Under the pieces are notes generated by a model. It did not search any database and was not told where the DNA came from. It saw only the letters and a program-made list of their open reading frames with translations. From contig DIYP01000016.1 of assembly GCA_002427735.1 (NCBI GenBank), forward strand, positions 1 to 64,000: DNA of 64,000 bases, in the 5' to 3' direction. The translations under genes and the position numbers were made by a program. Shown piece after piece: positions 53,854-63,978 of the stretch. This DNA is from Flavobacteriales bacterium UBA6051 (GTDB lineage Bacteria > Bacteroidota > Bacteroidia > Flavobacteriales_D > Crocinitomicaceae). Each line of letters starts with the position of its first letter. Position 1 is the stretch's first letter.

Positions 53854-54847
53854 GTACTTCTAGTTGTCTTGGTGAATACTCTTTTGCCAGTTCGGCAATA
53901 GCAGCGATATGTTCAGGAGTTGTTCCACAACAACCACCAATAATATTTACGAGTCCTTCACTCAAAAACTCTTTGATTTGTTCTGCCATCATCTCTGGAG
54001 TTTCGTCGTACTCTCCAAACTCATTGGGTAAACCTGCATTGGGATGAGCGCTTACTCCGAAAGGTGCATTCTTATCCAATACTTGCAGGTATGGGCGCAT
54101 CATCGACGCCCCCAATGCGCAATTCAATCCAACGGTTAATAAGTCCATATGCGCTACGGAGATCAGAAAGGCATCTGTTGTTTGTCCGGTCAATGTTCTT
54201 CCACTTTGATCAGTAATAGTACCTGAGACCATGATCGGCAACTTAACATCCCGCTCTTCAAATACCTCATCAATGGCAAACAGCGCCGCTTTCGCATTGA
54301 GAGTGTCAAAAACAGTTTCAACAAGAAGAATGTCAACACCGCCATCCATCAAAGCCTCAACCTGTTGTTTATATGCTGTGCCAAGTTCTTCAAACGTAAT
54401 TGCTCTAAAACCGGGATCATTGACATCTGGAGAAATTGATGCGGTTCTATTCGTAGGACCAATGGAGCCTGCTACGAAACGAGGTTTTTGAGGTTCTCTA
54501 GCAGTGAACTCATCCGCTACTTCTCTAGCAATTTTCGCACTATGAAAGTTAATATCATAAACCGCCGATTCAAGCGCATAATCAGCTTGAGCAATCGTTG
54601 TACCCGAGAACGTATTTGTTTCAACGATATCCGCACCTGCTTCAAAATACTGTGCATGAATTTCCTTGATAATCTCAGGGCGCGTCAACGACAATAAATC
54701 ATTGTTCCCTTTCAACGGTTGCCCGTGGTCCTCAAACCACCCCTTTCTGAAGTCTTCCTCTTCAAGGTCATGACGTTGAATCATGGTTCCCATGGCTCCG
54801 TCCAGGACTAAAATTCTTTTCTCTAAAATGGATTTAATATCCTTCAT
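53846..54847 (-). CDS. Homocysteine S-methyltransferase domain (N-terminal half of split MetH)
   Basis: This is a 333-aa protein with the Hcy-binding barrel. It opens 'ILVLDGAMGTMIQRHDLEEE' as in MetH N-terminal modules and carries the three zinc ligands, Cys243 (GLNCALGA) and Cys306/Cys307 (IIGGCCGTTPEH). It should bind homocysteine and accept the methyl group from the B12 subunit encoded next. The 8-bp overlap with that gene ensures coupled translation. It is the first gene after a SAM-I riboswitch, so methionine/SAM controls both halves. Confidence 0.95.
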   Translation of the reverse strand: MKDIKSILEKRILVLDGAMGTMIQRHDLEEEDFRKGWFEDHGQPLKGNNDLLSLTRPEIIKEIHAQYFEAGADIVETNTFSGTTIAQADYALESAVYDINFHSAKIAREVADEFTAREPQKPRFVAGSIGPTNRTASISPDVNDPGFRAITFEELGTAYKQQVEALMDGGVDILLVETVFDTLNAKAALFAIDEVFEERDVKLPIMVSGTITDQSGRTLTGQTTDAFLISVAHMDLLTVGLNCALGASMMRPYLQVLDKNAPFGVSAHPNAGLPNEFGEYDETPEMMAEQIKEFLSEGLVNIIGGCCGTTPEHIAAIAELAKEYSPRQLEVHV

Positions 54848-54893
54848 ACTATTTATTTCAATTTTAGACTTTGAAGCTGAAGGATTTCAAGCA

Positions 54894-54999
54894 AACTTAT
54901 CTTACCCAAATCTGGGTCGGAATTGGCACCTTTTTCCGCTTTCGCAGAAGAGGTTGCCAAGGTTTCGCAGGGCCTGTCCCTCCACCTTTCTTCATAAGT
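54894..54999 (-). promoter_or_regulatory. SAM-I (S-box) riboswitch of the split metH operon
   Basis: On the minus strand the RNA shows the full S-box core: ACTTAT (P1), GAAGAAAGGTGGAGGGAC, then GGCCCTGCGAAACC and TTGGCAACC, then AAGGTGCCAATTCC, a P4 stem CCCAGATTTGGG and closing ATAAGT (P1). No T-rich terminator hairpin follows in the 46 nt before the ATG at 54847; a weak CTTGAA/TTCAAG stem does. Control may therefore be at translation or by another route. It binds SAM and lowers expression of methionine synthesis. Confidence 0.95.
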
Positions 55000-55018
55000 C
55001 TATAAGAATGAACTAAGA

Positions 55019-55026
55019 CAAAGGTA
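55019..55026 (-). promoter_or_regulatory. -7 promoter box TACCTTTG of metH operon
   Basis: An exact TAnnTTTG match on the minus strand. The expected start at about 55012 lies a few nucleotides before the riboswitch; the -33 element is weak (GTG). Confidence 0.65.
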
Positions 55027-55159
55027 GTACAAAATTGGAAATTTTCACGTTCCGACGGAATTCACTTCTAAAGCGTTGTGTATTTGCATAAAATTTTATC
55101 GAGTCAGACAACCATCAGCAATAGCCCTTTGTATATACATCTGAACAAAGAACGCTACA

Positions 55160-58100
55160 ATGAAAATCTTTGCACTTCTTATTTCGCTGATCATTACAGG
55201 AAGCTCAATTGGACAGAACCTTAACAACATTTGGTACTTCGGTGATGGTAACTTTTTAGATTTCAATGCCAACATGAATACACCTGTTCTTTCGGCTAAT
55301 GGAGCGGAAATTGCTACGCCTACGAGTACATATTGTCAAGAAGGTGCTTCTACCATGTGCGATGCCGCTGGAAATTTGCTCTTCTACAACAACAACGAAA
55401 ACGTCTTTGACCGAACTTATACTTTGATGCCTAATGGAACCGGACTCATTGGTTCTGCCAGTACTTCAGCACAGACGCTAGCTGTGCCCAACCCTGCCAA
55501 CAATTCAATCTATTATATCTTTCATATGGATTATGCTGCCAATGGTCTTGGTCTTTACTATTCAGAGGTTGACATGTCCTTAAACGGTGGATTTGGAGAT
55601 GTAACGGCAAACAAAAACATTGCACTCCCAACGGGAGCATGTTCGGAACAACTGAAAGCAATTACGCATTGTAACGGAACAGATATTTGGGTATTAAGTC
55701 ATTCGCAAACGGGAAATACTTTTAACGCATTCTTGGTTACTGCCGCCGGTGTATCTGCCACTCCTGTTACAACGAGCATCGGAAATAATTTTGCCAATGC
55801 CTTTTCTGGAATGAGTTACATGACCTGCTCAAAAGACGGAAGTCGAGTAGCTATTGCTGGCGACATTGGAGGGGTTCCTGCTGCAGAAGTTTTCAGTTTT
55901 GATAAATTGAACGGTACCTTATGTAATCCTGATTATCTGCCTATTCCTGGAGCATTTTCTTCTTATGGCGTCGAATTTTCCGCGGATGGAACAAAGCTAT
56001 ACGTGACAGGGATTTTCTTACACCAATACGATTTCAACACATCCAACTGGTATACGTTTCCACCAGTCGAATTAGGAGCTGCAATTATGAGAGGACCTAA
56101 TGACAAGCTATACATTGTTGCAGGTTGTGATTGGTATGACCAACAAGCGCAGCAAATGTTCTACGCGCGAGATATCCATGTTGTTGACGACCCGAATAAC
56201 GCAGGAGCAGCAGCAAACCTCTTGCAAAATGTCTACGTAACACCAAGAGAATGCGGCCTAGGACTGTCAACCTGCTACTACCCCACTCAAAGCAATAACA
56301 CATGTGCTCCACTAAGCGCCGTATTCAATACTTCCAGTAATTCCATCTGCGAGGGCGATTGTATTACGTTCACTGACGCAAGCACCGGTGCTGGAATTAC
56401 TTCATACGACTGGACTTTTGCCGGCGGAACACCATCAACATTCAGTGGATCAACTCCTCCTCAAGTGTGCTATGCTCAACAAGGAACCTATACTGCAACT
56501 CTTCAAATTACCGATTGTTCAGGCTTCACGAGCAGTTTTGATTTAGATATTGTAGTCAACGACTGTTCTGGGCCACAACCTGATTTTACCGCAGATCAAA
56601 CGGTCATTTGTAGCAATGACTGCATCAACTTCACGGATTTATCTATTGGAACAAACGTCAACGTTTGGAACTGGCAGTTTCCTGGAGCGGTTACGACTAA
56701 TTCAAGCGATCAAAACCCAACAAACATATGTTATGCAACACCGGGCTCGTACGATGTCATACTAACGGTAACTGATGACCTGGGCACCAACATCTTGACC
56801 CTACCAAATTATATTACAGTTGAATCTTGCATTCCGCCAATTGCTGATTTCGATGCTCCCGCAACTATTTGCGCTGGAGAGTGCATCAACCTAACAGACT
56901 TGAGCCAAAACAATCCAACACAGTGGAACTGGAATATAGGCGGGGGCACACCCAGCAACTCTTCGGATCAAAGTCCTCAGAATGTTTGTTTTCTTACTCC
57001 GGGAATTTACACGATTGAATTAACCACTTCAAATGCGTTCGGAGCGGATTTAGCCCAAAAAACCATTGAAGTTCTTCAAGCACCAAACGCTGGAAATAAC
57101 GTTACTATTGCATGGTGTGAAACTGAGATTGCGCAGGACTTAACACTGCTCCTTGATCCGAGTGTGCAGCTGAATGGTCAATGGGAAAACCCACAAAACA
57201 TACCCGGACTGAACGGCTCTATTTTTTCTCCCCAATTATCAGGAGTCGGTGTATTCGAAATTCAATACATCCTAAACAATGGTAACTGTTCAGACACGGC
57301 TTTCTTTGAAATTACGGTTGAAGCTATGCCGTATGCTGGAGAAGACGGAATGTTGACGATTTGCGATAATGAAGGTTTGGTAGATTTATTCTCTGGAATT
57401 ATTGGCACCCCAGACATCAATGGAGTTTGGACACCTTCTTTAACCAGTGGCGGATCATTACTCGATCCTCAAGTGGACCCTGAAGGGATTTACACCTATA
57501 CATTACCGCCAACAGTAGCGTGTATGTCAGACTCTTCAAAAGTCAATGTCGAAGTAACATATGTCTTTGACATTAGCATTGTACCAGTCGAAAATCTTTG
57601 TTCCAATGCAGAAGCATTCCAACTGGAGGCAAACATTGGAGGTGGAAATTGGTCAGGGCCCGGAATCGTGAATCCAAACAGTGGGCTTTTCGACCCAGGG
57701 ATTGCCAGCAGTGGCTCTCATACCATTGTATATAATGTGAGTATTCAGAACTGCGAATCCAGCACTTCTACTACAATAAACATTGATGATGTTCCTCAAG
57801 TTGATCTCGGAAATGATTTAACGCATTGCATCAACGATCCGCTAATACTTCAGGTAGAAACCTCAGCTGCCAATTCAATAGAATGGTTTGACGGCTCAAC
57901 GAGCTTTGCATTGAACGTTGATCTAACGAATAAATTCCCAGGGGAACTTATCCCAATTTCTGTTGAAGTAGAAAATGAATGTGGAACAAATGCAGATATC
58001 ATAAGCATTGAGCTAATGGATTGTGATGTTCACGTTTACATCCCTAATAGTTTCACTCCAGATGGAGACGAACATAACCAAACCTTTATTCCTGTTGTTA

Positions 58101-58315
58101 GTGGAGAACTAGTCAAAGACTACAGCTTACTCATCTTTAATCGGTGGGGAGAACTCGTATTCGAATCAAATGACCTCTTACACGGATGGGATGGTACATA
58201 CAACGGTAAGTTGGCAGAGACCGGTTCTTATATCTGGAAAATTCAATATACGAATGCTTCCATAGAACAATCCTATCGTGAAGAACTCACTGGTCATTTT
58301 TCACTTCTCAGATAA
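55160..58315 (+). CDS. T9SS cargo with propeller-like part, PKD domains and type B sorting domain
   Basis: This is a 1051-aa secreted protein. Signal peptide: MKIFALLISLIITGSSIGQ. Residues about 20-375 look like a beta propeller of the kind that opens gliding-motility-associated proteins (IWYFGDGNFLDFN, GNLLFYNNNENVFDR). Three PKD-type domains follow at about 380-470, 473-555 and 557-640, each with a Cys pair and a 'xWxFxGGTPS...CYxxPGxY' pattern. About 640-950 contains further Ig-like modules ('PYAGEDG', 'GLFDPGIASSGSHTI'). The last 95 residues are the gliding-motility (CHU_C) type B sorting domain: 'YIPNSFTPDGDEHN', 'IFNRWGELVFES', 'GWDGTYNGK'. It should cross the outer membrane by the type IX system and be displayed or released. 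Confidence 0.93.
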   Translation: MKIFALLISLIITGSSIGQNLNNIWYFGDGNFLDFNANMNTPVLSANGAEIATPTSTYCQEGASTMCDAAGNLLFYNNNENVFDRTYTLMPNGTGLIGSASTSAQTLAVPNPANNSIYYIFHMDYAANGLGLYYSEVDMSLNGGFGDVTANKNIALPTGACSEQLKAITHCNGTDIWVLSHSQTGNTFNAFLVTAAGVSATPVTTSIGNNFANAFSGMSYMTCSKDGSRVAIAGDIGGVPAAEVFSFDKLNGTLCNPDYLPIPGAFSSYGVEFSADGTKLYVTGIFLHQYDFNTSNWYTFPPVELGAAIMRGPNDKLYIVAGCDWYDQQAQQMFYARDIHVVDDPNNAGAAANLLQNVYVTPRECGLGLSTCYYPTQSNNTCAPLSAVFNTSSNSICEGDCITFTDASTGAGITSYDWTFAGGTPSTFSGSTPPQVCYAQQGTYTATLQITDCSGFTSSFDLDIVVNDCSGPQPDFTADQTVICSNDCINFTDLSIGTNVNVWNWQFPGAVTTNSSDQNPTNICYATPGSYDVILTVTDDLGTNILTLPNYITVESCIPPIADFDAPATICAGECINLTDLSQNNPTQWNWNIGGGTPSNSSDQSPQNVCFLTPGIYTIELTTSNAFGADLAQKTIEVLQAPNAGNNVTIAWCETEIAQDLTLLLDPSVQLNGQWENPQNIPGLNGSIFSPQLSGVGVFEIQYILNNGNCSDTAFFEITVEAMPYAGEDGMLTICDNEGLVDLFSGIIGTPDINGVWTPSLTSGGSLLDPQVDPEGIYTYTLPPTVACMSDSSKVNVEVTYVFDISIVPVENLCSNAEAFQLEANIGGGNWSGPGIVNPNSGLFDPGIASSGSHTIVYNVSIQNCESSTSTTINIDDVPQVDLGNDLTHCINDPLILQVETSAANSIEWFDGSTSFALNVDLTNKFPGELIPISVEVENECGTNADIISIELMDCDVHVYIPNSFTPDGDEHNQTFIPVVSGELVKDYSLLIFNRWGELVFESNDLLHGWDGTYNGKLAETGSYIWKIQYTNASIEQSYREELTGHFSLLR

Positions 58316-58316
58316 A

Positions 58317-58355
58317 AAAAAACCGAAGTACAACAATTGCCACACTTCGGTTTTT
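58317..58355. terminator. Bidirectional intrinsic terminator between two T9SS genes
   Basis: Arms AAAACCGAAGT and ACTTCGGTTTT flank a 14-nt loop, with A runs before and T runs after, so it works on both strands for the convergent genes ending at 58315 and 58383. Confidence 0.88.
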
Positions 58356-58382
58356 CTTGTATTTGGTTGGTTGCTATAGGTT

Positions 58383-60545
58383 CTACTCCTTGATAAACTT
58401 TACGGATTTAACTTCACCACCAGCATGTACACGCAGTATATATAACCCTGGTTTTAAATGGCCAATACTTATATGATTGGTGAAAGCATCTTGCGAACAA
58501 ATAATCTCTCCTTTTAAATCAATTATCTGAACATGTTCTAAAGTCTCATTTGATTCAAGCGTGATAGTCTCTTTCGCTGGATTCGGATAAATCTGCATTA
58601 ACGGTTTTGATGACAAATCACTTAAGCTTACTGTCCCACCAACTCTCCACGTTCCGTTATTCGCCCAATTTGCGTAGAATGTATTATTAAACGCGTACAT
58701 GTGGGTGATCTCATCGAGGTTCTCAAGACTTGCTGCCGAGTTTTGAACGAGGCTCCATTCATTTGTTGAGGTATTGAGTTGGTATATACCTCTTGGATCT
58801 TCAAAAGAATTGTATGTTGAGATGCTACCATTAAGATTCCAAACTCCCCAAATTCCACTATAATTTGATCCTCCACCATTTGGCAAACCTGTTTGTTGTA
58901 CGTCGGCCCATGTCGCTCCGTTATCAGTTGAAACTTCGATTACACGCTCTGAAATAGGAAGTGATGTCGATCGATAATGATAAATATCCGCTCCGTTCAC
59001 CGCCATAAATGAAATATCCCATACTCCCCCAGTGAATGTCCAACTCAAGCCACCATCTGTGGAAATAGCATACCCCGCATTCATATCTGCAATAAGTGCA
59101 TTCGGCGTTTCCAAAAATTGCTCCACGTAATTTGGTCCAACTGCACCATATCCCAGTGAAATTGTATTGGTAAAACTGGACTGCGTATATGTCACACCAT
59201 TATCCGTTGAGTAAAAAATTTCGGGCTCCTGTAGAATGCCGCTTCCGGAGTAATTTGCCACAAATTTTTTACCATCCAATTCCGCAAAAGTGGTTGGGGG
59301 CTTTGAATTAAAGAGTTGCATATTCCCTAGAACAAATGTAACTCCACCATCTCCTGAAGATGTGAACCCATCTGATCCCATCGTATAAATTGTATCCCCC
59401 ACTTCTGCTATTCGAATTGCCTCTAGTGGCATTCCAAATTCATCGACATCCTGAAAAGTGGACCAATTACCTGTACCAGGATCATACTGAGCAATGCCGC
59501 TTCCTGTGCCTGCGAGAATATTACCATTCGAATACAAAATAAGATTTGAAGCACTCACAGCTCCCGAACCATGTTTTTTAACGAGTGTTCCTTCACCATA
59601 ATTATCAAATTCACAAACTCCGTTATCTGTCCCAACTAACAAATGATTTCCTTTAAACAAGGCCATTGTTCTTATTTCCTCAATTGCTTGAATCAACGTC
59701 CAGGTAGCTCCTTGGTCCGTTGACTTCCAAATACCGCTCAAATTAACACTCAATAAATGGTTGTCGTTTACGCGGATGAACTTCTTCCCATAATCGGACC
59801 AGGAAGTGGAAGTCAAATCACCTGCTTGCCAGGTTGAACCGTAATCATCTGTATAGAGCACGGGAAAACCTGTCAAATTTGTATATACGAGAATTCGACT
59901 GCCTACCTTTTCAAAATCCAGCGCTTCTGTCGTTAAGATTATTCCTCCTCCAACATCAGTCTGTGGTTCAGAGATGACATCTGTCCATGTTGACCCATTA
60001 TCATGTGAATAAGATGTTGTATTTCCGCGACAAATCCATATTGAATCTCCACCCAAATAACGAATCCCATGAGTGGTTATGAAACCAGTCCCACCTGTAG
60101 AAATCCAGTCATCTGACCCAAAATCGAACACATATGGCTGAAATAGTGTCCCCCCAATCATACTGTTATTTGGACCAGAAGAACTGGCCGTTGGAACAGC
60201 AATAGAAGAAATAGTTCCTGTGCCTCCAACAAAACTATCCCCAAAATCATCCGATTGATAAATTCGTGAACCGTCGTTAGTACCGACAATCAGCTTGTCA
60301 TTCGAATATTCTATTGTTCTGGGGTCGGCATCAGCTGGAATTCCATTGGTTAAATGTGACCAATTGTCTCCACCGTCAATGGTTCTATACAATCCTTCAT
60401 TATACCCCATAAAGGCAGAGTCTCCCGACGCCCAAATCGACCAACATTGTCCTGAAGAGCTAATTGGTCCTCCCGTATAAGTCATTTGAGCGTGAACCTG
60501 ACCAAGTGTCATCGCAGCAGCGAGTATTATATATATTCTTTTCAT
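58383..60545 (-). CDS. T9SS cargo with BNR/Asp-box propeller and type A sorting domain
   Basis: This is a 720-aa secreted protein. Signal peptide: MKRIYIILAAAMTLGQVHAQ. The body has many Asp-box-like blades: 'TIDGGDNWSHL', 'SHDNGSTWTDV', 'TDDYGSTWQAG', 'STDQGATWTLI', 'STDNGVTYTQS', 'STDGGLSWTFT', 'STDNGATWADV', as in sialidase or VPS10-like propellers, but catalytic residues of sialidases cannot be assigned. The C-terminal 75 residues are a type A Por-secretion tail ('MQIYPNPAKETITLES', 'HLKPGLYILRV', 'KSVKFIKE'). Start at ATG 60545 is preferred because the signal peptide begins there; the in-frame start at 60593 only adds 16 residues. It lies after a propeller-kinase/LuxR pair and may be their target. 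Confidence 0.9.
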   Translation of the reverse strand: MKRIYIILAAAMTLGQVHAQMTYTGGPISSSGQCWSIWASGDSAFMGYNEGLYRTIDGGDNWSHLTNGIPADADPRTIEYSNDKLIVGTNDGSRIYQSDDFGDSFVGGTGTISSIAVPTASSSGPNNSMIGGTLFQPYVFDFGSDDWISTGGTGFITTHGIRYLGGDSIWICRGNTTSYSHDNGSTWTDVISEPQTDVGGGIILTTEALDFEKVGSRILVYTNLTGFPVLYTDDYGSTWQAGDLTSTSWSDYGKKFIRVNDNHLLSVNLSGIWKSTDQGATWTLIQAIEEIRTMALFKGNHLLVGTDNGVCEFDNYGEGTLVKKHGSGAVSASNLILYSNGNILAGTGSGIAQYDPGTGNWSTFQDVDEFGMPLEAIRIAEVGDTIYTMGSDGFTSSGDGGVTFVLGNMQLFNSKPPTTFAELDGKKFVANYSGSGILQEPEIFYSTDNGVTYTQSSFTNTISLGYGAVGPNYVEQFLETPNALIADMNAGYAISTDGGLSWTFTGGVWDISFMAVNGADIYHYRSTSLPISERVIEVSTDNGATWADVQQTGLPNGGGSNYSGIWGVWNLNGSISTYNSFEDPRGIYQLNTSTNEWSLVQNSAASLENLDEITHMYAFNNTFYANWANNGTWRVGGTVSLSDLSSKPLMQIYPNPAKETITLESNETLEHVQIIDLKGEIICSQDAFTNHISIGHLKPGLYILRVHAGGEVKSVKFIKE

Positions 60546-60648
60546 TGGATTTGCTTTATAAATAAACACAAAGCAAAGTTCACAATAGGGCACTGTTTAT
60601 ACCATAGGTCAAATGCACCATTTAATTACCAGTACTTGAATAAATAAG

Positions 60649-61290
60649 CTATACGAGTTTATATAAATAGGCTTGTTGAACTGCTTCAACTTTATTAGAC
60701 ACACCCATTTTCTTATAGATATTCTCCAGATGTCTTCTTACCGTATTGGGAGAAATTATGAGGTTCGATGCAATTTCTTTATAGCTCAATCCTTTGGATA
60801 ACTGCTGAAGTACCTGCAGCTCCCTTTCAGATAAATCGAAGCCACTCACTTCTCTCTGGACGCTTTCAGGATTCTGAATTATCTTCATCGCCTTTAGAGC
60901 AATATTGGGAGAAAGTGCAGCGCCACCGTTCAATGTTTGTATGATTGCATCATAAATTTCCTGAGGAGAACTTTCCTTCACGAGATAACCTGACGCTCCT
61001 GATTGAATGGACTCATAAACAGTTTGATCTTCGTCAACGACTGTGAGCATAATCACTTTAATATGTGGATACTTCTGACAAACTTCTTTCGTAGCAATTA
61101 TACCATTCATTGCCGGCATCTGGATATCCATTAAAATCACATCAATATTGCTATCTGAATCCAAATTGGCCAAGAGTTCGATGCCATTTACCGCGTGGAA
61201 TTTCACCTTAAATTCATCAAAAAGCCCCAACTTATTAATCAATGAATGTGCTAAAAAGCTGTTGTCTTCGGCTAGTGCAATTTTAATCAT
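60649..61290 (-). CDS. NarL/LuxR-family response regulator
   Basis: This is a 213-aa regulator. Receiver: acidic pair in 'LAEDNSF', phospho-acceptor Asp55 in 'VILMDIQMPAMNG', Thr83 and Lys105 ('GYLVKESS'). HTH of the GerE type: about 150-205 ('LSERELQVLQQLSKGLSYKEIA', 'SPNTVRRHLENIYKKMGV'). It follows the propeller kinase by 51 bp on the same strand and is its natural partner. The T9SS propeller cargo lies 103 bp further downstream, perhaps on its own promoter. Confidence 0.94.
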   Translation of the reverse strand: MIKIALAEDNSFLAHSLINKLGLFDEFKVKFHAVNGIELLANLDSDSNIDVILMDIQMPAMNGIIATKEVCQKYPHIKVIMLTVVDEDQTVYESIQSGASGYLVKESSPQEIYDAIIQTLNGGAALSPNIALKAMKIIQNPESVQREVSGFDLSERELQVLQQLSKGLSYKEIASNLIISPNTVRRHLENIYKKMGVSNKVEAVQQAYLYKLV

Positions 61291-61341
61291 TGTTCAAATT
61301 TCTATTAATTATCCATTGTACCCAATAGTGCAAATGCCCCA

Positions 61342-63978
61342 TTAAGTACCAAATACGACAATCGCTTCGGCTCCTTCACCAAGATTGGATGTAATGTTAA
61401 AGGTCGCATTGATCTCATTAGCCCTTTGCTCAAGTCCAATTAGCCCACTTCCCAATTTCCTTGACTCTGAAACATTAAACCCAATACCATTATCTTGAAC
61501 GGTAATGCTAACGCTTTTATCAAAGTCTCTAAATGTTACCTTGACATCCTTAGCTTGACTGTATTTAAGGGCGTTGTTGATGCATTCCTGAACTATCCTG
61601 AACAGGTTTATTGTCTGTGTCGCATTTAATTCAAAATCAATCTGAGATAGATCCTCCATTGAAATATTACAAGTAGCAATCGAATTGGTCTGTACTATGT
61701 AATGTTCAATTCGTTGTTTTAGCTCTGAATAAAATATTGTTCGATCACCAACAGCCCATATGGTCTCCCTTAGCTGGTCCATAGTCTCTCGTGCAAATGA
61801 ATTAATGACGCTTAGCTGATCCGATCCCTGGTTCTTGAAGAGTTCGATATCTAGTGAAGAAATGATATGGGACAATCTGGCCCCTATATTATCATGTAAT
61901 TCTCTCGAGATGCGCAATCGCTCCTGCATCACCTTTCTTTCTTCCGATTCTTTCTTTAATAGTCTACGTGTTTTAATAAACTTGAATAATGCGTAAACGC
62001 CAACGAATAAGAAAATGCCTAAAAAAATCAGAGCTATACGAAACCAACTCTTCAGCCAAATGGGCGTGTCACGATTAAAATTATATTCAACAATGCGCGT
62101 ATCACCTGAATGCAAATCCTCAACACTAAACTTTAGGTTTGTATGCCCGAAAGACAATGACACGGTCGATGGAACACCGTTTTCAATTTCTCTCCAAACT
62201 GTTCCATCATAAAATGAAAATCTAAACCTGTTCTGGTCAGACAGCGCTATTGACTTGGGTGTTAAACTAATTGTTGATTGATCATAAGCCAACGCAACTT
62301 CGTTAAATGGGGTTAAATAGCTATCATTCCATGACACAAACCATTGAGGAAGTTTAACCGAATGATCGGAATTGAGTGCGTATACAAAAACACCTCCAAC
62401 ACCTGATAAATAAAGCAAAGAATCACCTTGCTGAAAAGCACCACCTTGAGAATACTCCTTTATTGGAAAGCCATTCATGAAATTGTATTCTTTATAATAA
62501 ACACCATCATATTCGAATACACCTTTAATTCCAGAACCCCACAAAGTATTATCAACTTCCACTAAATTCAGTAGCGAAATTGACGAGGGGAAACGCCTAA
62601 GCAACGAATCATTTCTCCACTGATACAGACCATCTTCCATTGTCGCGAACCAATAATCCCCTTGAAAAAATTCAAGATCACCAATAATCTTTATACGCGG
62701 CGAACCTATATGCGCAATTGGCTTAAACGTTTTCGAATATCGACGAATTCCATCTGTGCTCGCCGATAAGTAATCTTTTCCGGTGTATTCAATATTCATT
62801 GAATAAATACCGCCTTTATCGGTAAAAGGAACCGATTTCAAAACCTCTCCTTTATTGTTTAGTACATGAAAACCCCATTTTGTAGTAATCACATAATCTT
62901 CATTGACTTCTAAAATCTCAATGACTGTATTGTCCAAGCTTCGTTCAGCATTATAATACAATCGAGACAATCGATCATTTTGAAAAATGAACACCCCTTT
63001 TTGTGCAGTGCCTATCAATACAAAATCATCCGTTGCCAACGCGGAAATACAAAAAACACCCTTTGTAGCCTTTTCTAGAGTCGACTCTCGAGCCATTTCA
63101 GAAATACGTTTTATTCCGTCAGATGTACAGCAATAGACTTCATTTTTGATTGAAAAAAAACGCCAACCAGAGATGCTTTCTTGACCATTCGTTGTCAGCG
63201 TATAATATGAATTGGCAAGCATCGTTTTATGGAACATGTAGATACCATTGTCAGCTGTGCTCACCCATAGGTTGTTATTCTCATCCACCAAAAATTGCTC
63301 AATGCGCTGATTCGGTAAATGCAAGTGTTTACTCAATTGACCCCCTTCCAATTTGTACTCAACCAACCCCTCTTGTGTTGAGATGAATGCCTGAGAGTTA
63401 TTGTAAATAACAATATCATTGACAAGGGATTCAACAATAGCCACCGTATCACCATCAGATGCCACATATCCATTATTCCTTTTATCAATGAAAAATTCAT
63501 AACTCCCAAGTATGTGTCTCTCGTCTTTTGATAATGCCATAGGACTATCGATCTTCATGAATTCATAATTCAAAGCAAGTACATCGTTATCGTTTGAAGA
63601 TTTAATAACTATGAACTCGTCTTCAAAGGAGCAGGATCTGTAGTCAGCGTAAGGCAATTCGTACTTAAGTTCTTTACCTGTCAACAGGTTAATTTTCCGA
63701 ACGGAAGTGACATCCAGAAAGTAAACCGAAGAATCCCTGGCATGAATAGCCATTACATAGCTTGTGCACTCAGATGGGTTAGTTACGTTTAAACCGTCCC
63801 AAACCCGAACACCATTTTGTGTACCGAACCAGATCTGCCCGAAGACATCTTGGGCAAGTACTGTCGCCGTTGCTTGTTCTAATTCAAAAGATGGTCTCAA
63901 GTGCACGGAAGGCACAATATCTTGTGCCAGAACCGATGAAAAATTCAATAATAGTATGACGAATAACGCTTTGCGCAC
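61342..63978 (-). CDS. Propeller sensor histidine kinase, NarX/DesK-type (HisKA_3)
   Basis: This is an 878-aa sensor. Signal peptide ends near VLAQ. Residues about 25-630 carry regulator-propeller blades (DVFGQIWFGTQNGVRVWDG, DENNNLWVSTADNGIYMF) and a short Y_Y_Y-like region (FRFSFYDGTVWREIENG). One TM helix is at about 643-665, then the HisKA_3 helix with phospho-acceptor His near 692 in 'RISRELHDNIGARLSHII', and an ATPase domain with 'QECINNALKYS', 'VQDNGIGFN' and 'GSGLIGLEQRANEI'. It pairs with the LuxR regulator downstream. Only 22 bases remain before the window edge, so its promoter is not visible. Confidence 0.93.
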   Translation of the reverse strand: MRKALFVILLLNFSSVLAQDIVPSVHLRPSFELEQATATVLAQDVFGQIWFGTQNGVRVWDGLNVTNPSECTSYVMAIHARDSSVYFLDVTSVRKINLLTGKELKYELPYADYRSCSFEDEFIVIKSSNDNDVLALNYEFMKIDSPMALSKDERHILGSYEFFIDKRNNGYVASDGDTVAIVESLVNDIVIYNNSQAFISTQEGLVEYKLEGGQLSKHLHLPNQRIEQFLVDENNNLWVSTADNGIYMFHKTMLANSYYTLTTNGQESISGWRFFSIKNEVYCCTSDGIKRISEMARESTLEKATKGVFCISALATDDFVLIGTAQKGVFIFQNDRLSRLYYNAERSLDNTVIEILEVNEDYVITTKWGFHVLNNKGEVLKSVPFTDKGGIYSMNIEYTGKDYLSASTDGIRRYSKTFKPIAHIGSPRIKIIGDLEFFQGDYWFATMEDGLYQWRNDSLLRRFPSSISLLNLVEVDNTLWGSGIKGVFEYDGVYYKEYNFMNGFPIKEYSQGGAFQQGDSLLYLSGVGGVFVYALNSDHSVKLPQWFVSWNDSYLTPFNEVALAYDQSTISLTPKSIALSDQNRFRFSFYDGTVWREIENGVPSTVSLSFGHTNLKFSVEDLHSGDTRIVEYNFNRDTPIWLKSWFRIALIFLGIFLFVGVYALFKFIKTRRLLKKESEERKVMQERLRISRELHDNIGARLSHIISSLDIELFKNQGSDQLSVINSFARETMDQLRETIWAVGDRTIFYSELKQRIEHYIVQTNSIATCNISMEDLSQIDFELNATQTINLFRIVQECINNALKYSQAKDVKVTFRDFDKSVSITVQDNGIGFNVSESRKLGSGLIGLEQRANEINATFNITSNLGEGAEAIVVFGT

